From: an uncultured Alphaproteobacteria bacterium
GTDB taxonomy: Bacteria; Pseudomonadota; Alphaproteobacteria; HIMB59; GCA-002718135
Assembly (NCBI GenBank): GCA_902514875.1
Contig: CABXSY010000001.1
Coordinates: 95,753 to 146,780 of the forward strand
Reading direction: 5' to 3'
Length of the DNA stretch: 51,028 bases
Part shown: piece after piece, positions 50,680 through 51,028 of the stretch
Layout: every line of letters starts with the position of its first letter
Position numbering within the stretch: position 1 is the first letter of the stretch
Made by a program: the position numbers and the translations under genes
The notes under the pieces: model-generated
Told to the model about the DNA's origin: nothing
The model's input: the letters and a program-made list of their open reading frames with translations, nothing else
Database searches by the model: none

Positions 50680-51028
50680 TTAATAAAAAAGGGTGAGGTC
50701 CAACATATTTGATTATTTTTTTGTTTTATTTTTATATAAACATTATCATTTTTTTTTAATGGAAGTGTAATTTTTTTTTGAAAATTCCATTCATTAAAGT
50801 TTGGAATTTTATTGAATAAAATTGCCGGTGTATCTATTTCTCCTAAATTAAAAGATACTGAGCCTTTGAATAAATCTTTTGTTAAAATTTCAAATTTTTT
50901 ATTATTGGTTGTTGTTTTTATTTGCGCATTTTTATTCAATTTAGCTAAAACCGTAAATCCACTTGTTTCATTAGTATAATTATTACTATTTCCAGATGTT
51001 AAAAATTTAAATTTGATTTTATTTTTAA
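50676..51028 (-). CDS. Unknown protein, C-terminal part (partial at window end)
   Basis: The minus-strand frame is open from the window edge to the stop at 50676, about 116 residues, and no upstream stop is seen, so the start lies outside the window. A TTG at 50939 is inside this frame and is not a convincing start. The sequence is beta-strand-like and ends KQKNNQICWTSPFFIK. A similar 'W-[ST]-S-P' ending is seen in several metallohydrolase and PHP-type proteins, from memory; I cannot assign a family. It is coupled to the sulfatase by a four-base overlap, so its product probably works with it. Confidence 0.6.
   Translation of the reverse strand, partial: KNKIKFKFLTSGNSNNYTNETSGFTVLAKLNKNAQIKTTTNNKKFEILTKDLFKGSVSFNLGEIDTPAILFNKIPNFNEWNFQKKITLPLKKNDNVYIKIKQKNNQICWTSPFFIK

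Noticed and set aside
1-51028. tRNA, rRNA, CRISPR, insertion sequence or prophage
   Set aside because: All gaps between genes are under 200 bases and were read through; no cloverleaf, spaced direct repeats, transposase or integrase pattern was seen.

Overview
The window is about 51 kb of AT-rich DNA with almost no non-coding space. The longest gap between genes is 195 bases (44810-45004), so no stretch over 300 bases lacks a gene. No rRNA, tRNA, CRISPR array, insertion sequence or phage gene was recognised. The gene set is heterotetrameric sarcosine oxidase, three periplasmic-binding-protein ABC importers, a spermidine/putrescine-type transporter, many dehydrogenases and tail-to-tail gene overlaps. 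This fits a streamlined, free-living marine alphaproteobacterium of the SAR11 or AEGEAN-169/HIMB59 kind. The lineage is inferred from gene content and composition; no marker gene is present.

Region 1 (1-5487) is methylated-amine and peptide-like metabolism: the end of soxA, soxG, two linked conserved genes of unknown function (one probably DUF3726), an M19 dipeptidase-like protein lacking recognisable metal ligands, and an EamA exporter. Region 2 (5554-20902) is nitrogen-compound catabolism. A PotABCD-like importer (ATPase, binding protein, two permeases) is followed by a DadA/PuuB-like FAD oxidase. Next comes a tight four-gene operon: luciferase-like monooxygenase, AA_synth/DUF1185 protein, alpha/beta hydrolase and aldehyde dehydrogenase. 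Then come a convergent succinate-semialdehyde-type dehydrogenase and a divergent operon of glutamine-synthetase-family ligase, aldehyde dehydrogenase and iron alcohol dehydrogenase. The four-gene operon resembles the known trigonelline ring-opening pathway. It is the best candidate here for an under-described pathway, with homarine, trigonelline or a similar N-methylated ring as possible substrate.

Region 3 (20905-27407) holds oxidative sugar or polyol genes: a UxaA-type dehydratase, two SDRs, two Gfo/Idh/MocA dehydrogenases (one IolG-like) and a gamma-butyrobetaine-hydroxylase-like dioxygenase. Region 4 (27404-44809) is amino-sugar use: a galactokinase-family kinase divergent from a GH20 hexosaminidase, a Gfo/Idh/MocA protein, and a sugar importer with a recently duplicated MalG permease and no ATPase. 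It continues with a UPF0309 SIS protein, NagA, a NagB-II-like SIS deaminase, a GMC oxidoreductase, an enolase-superfamily enzyme, two HAD phosphatases, a small membrane methyltransferase, a D-glycerate 3-kinase-like protein and a short GlpD.

Region 5 (45005-51028, minus strand) is a second sugar importer (binding protein, MalF, MalG, MalK) behind a sulfatase and the end of another gene. The GH20 and the sulfatase both lack signal peptides. Regions 4 and 5 together therefore suggest that sulfated N-acetylhexosamine oligosaccharides are imported whole and dismantled in the cytoplasm, with the single MalK possibly energising both importers. All three binding-protein genes are followed by a strong hairpin, which would keep binding protein in excess over permease.
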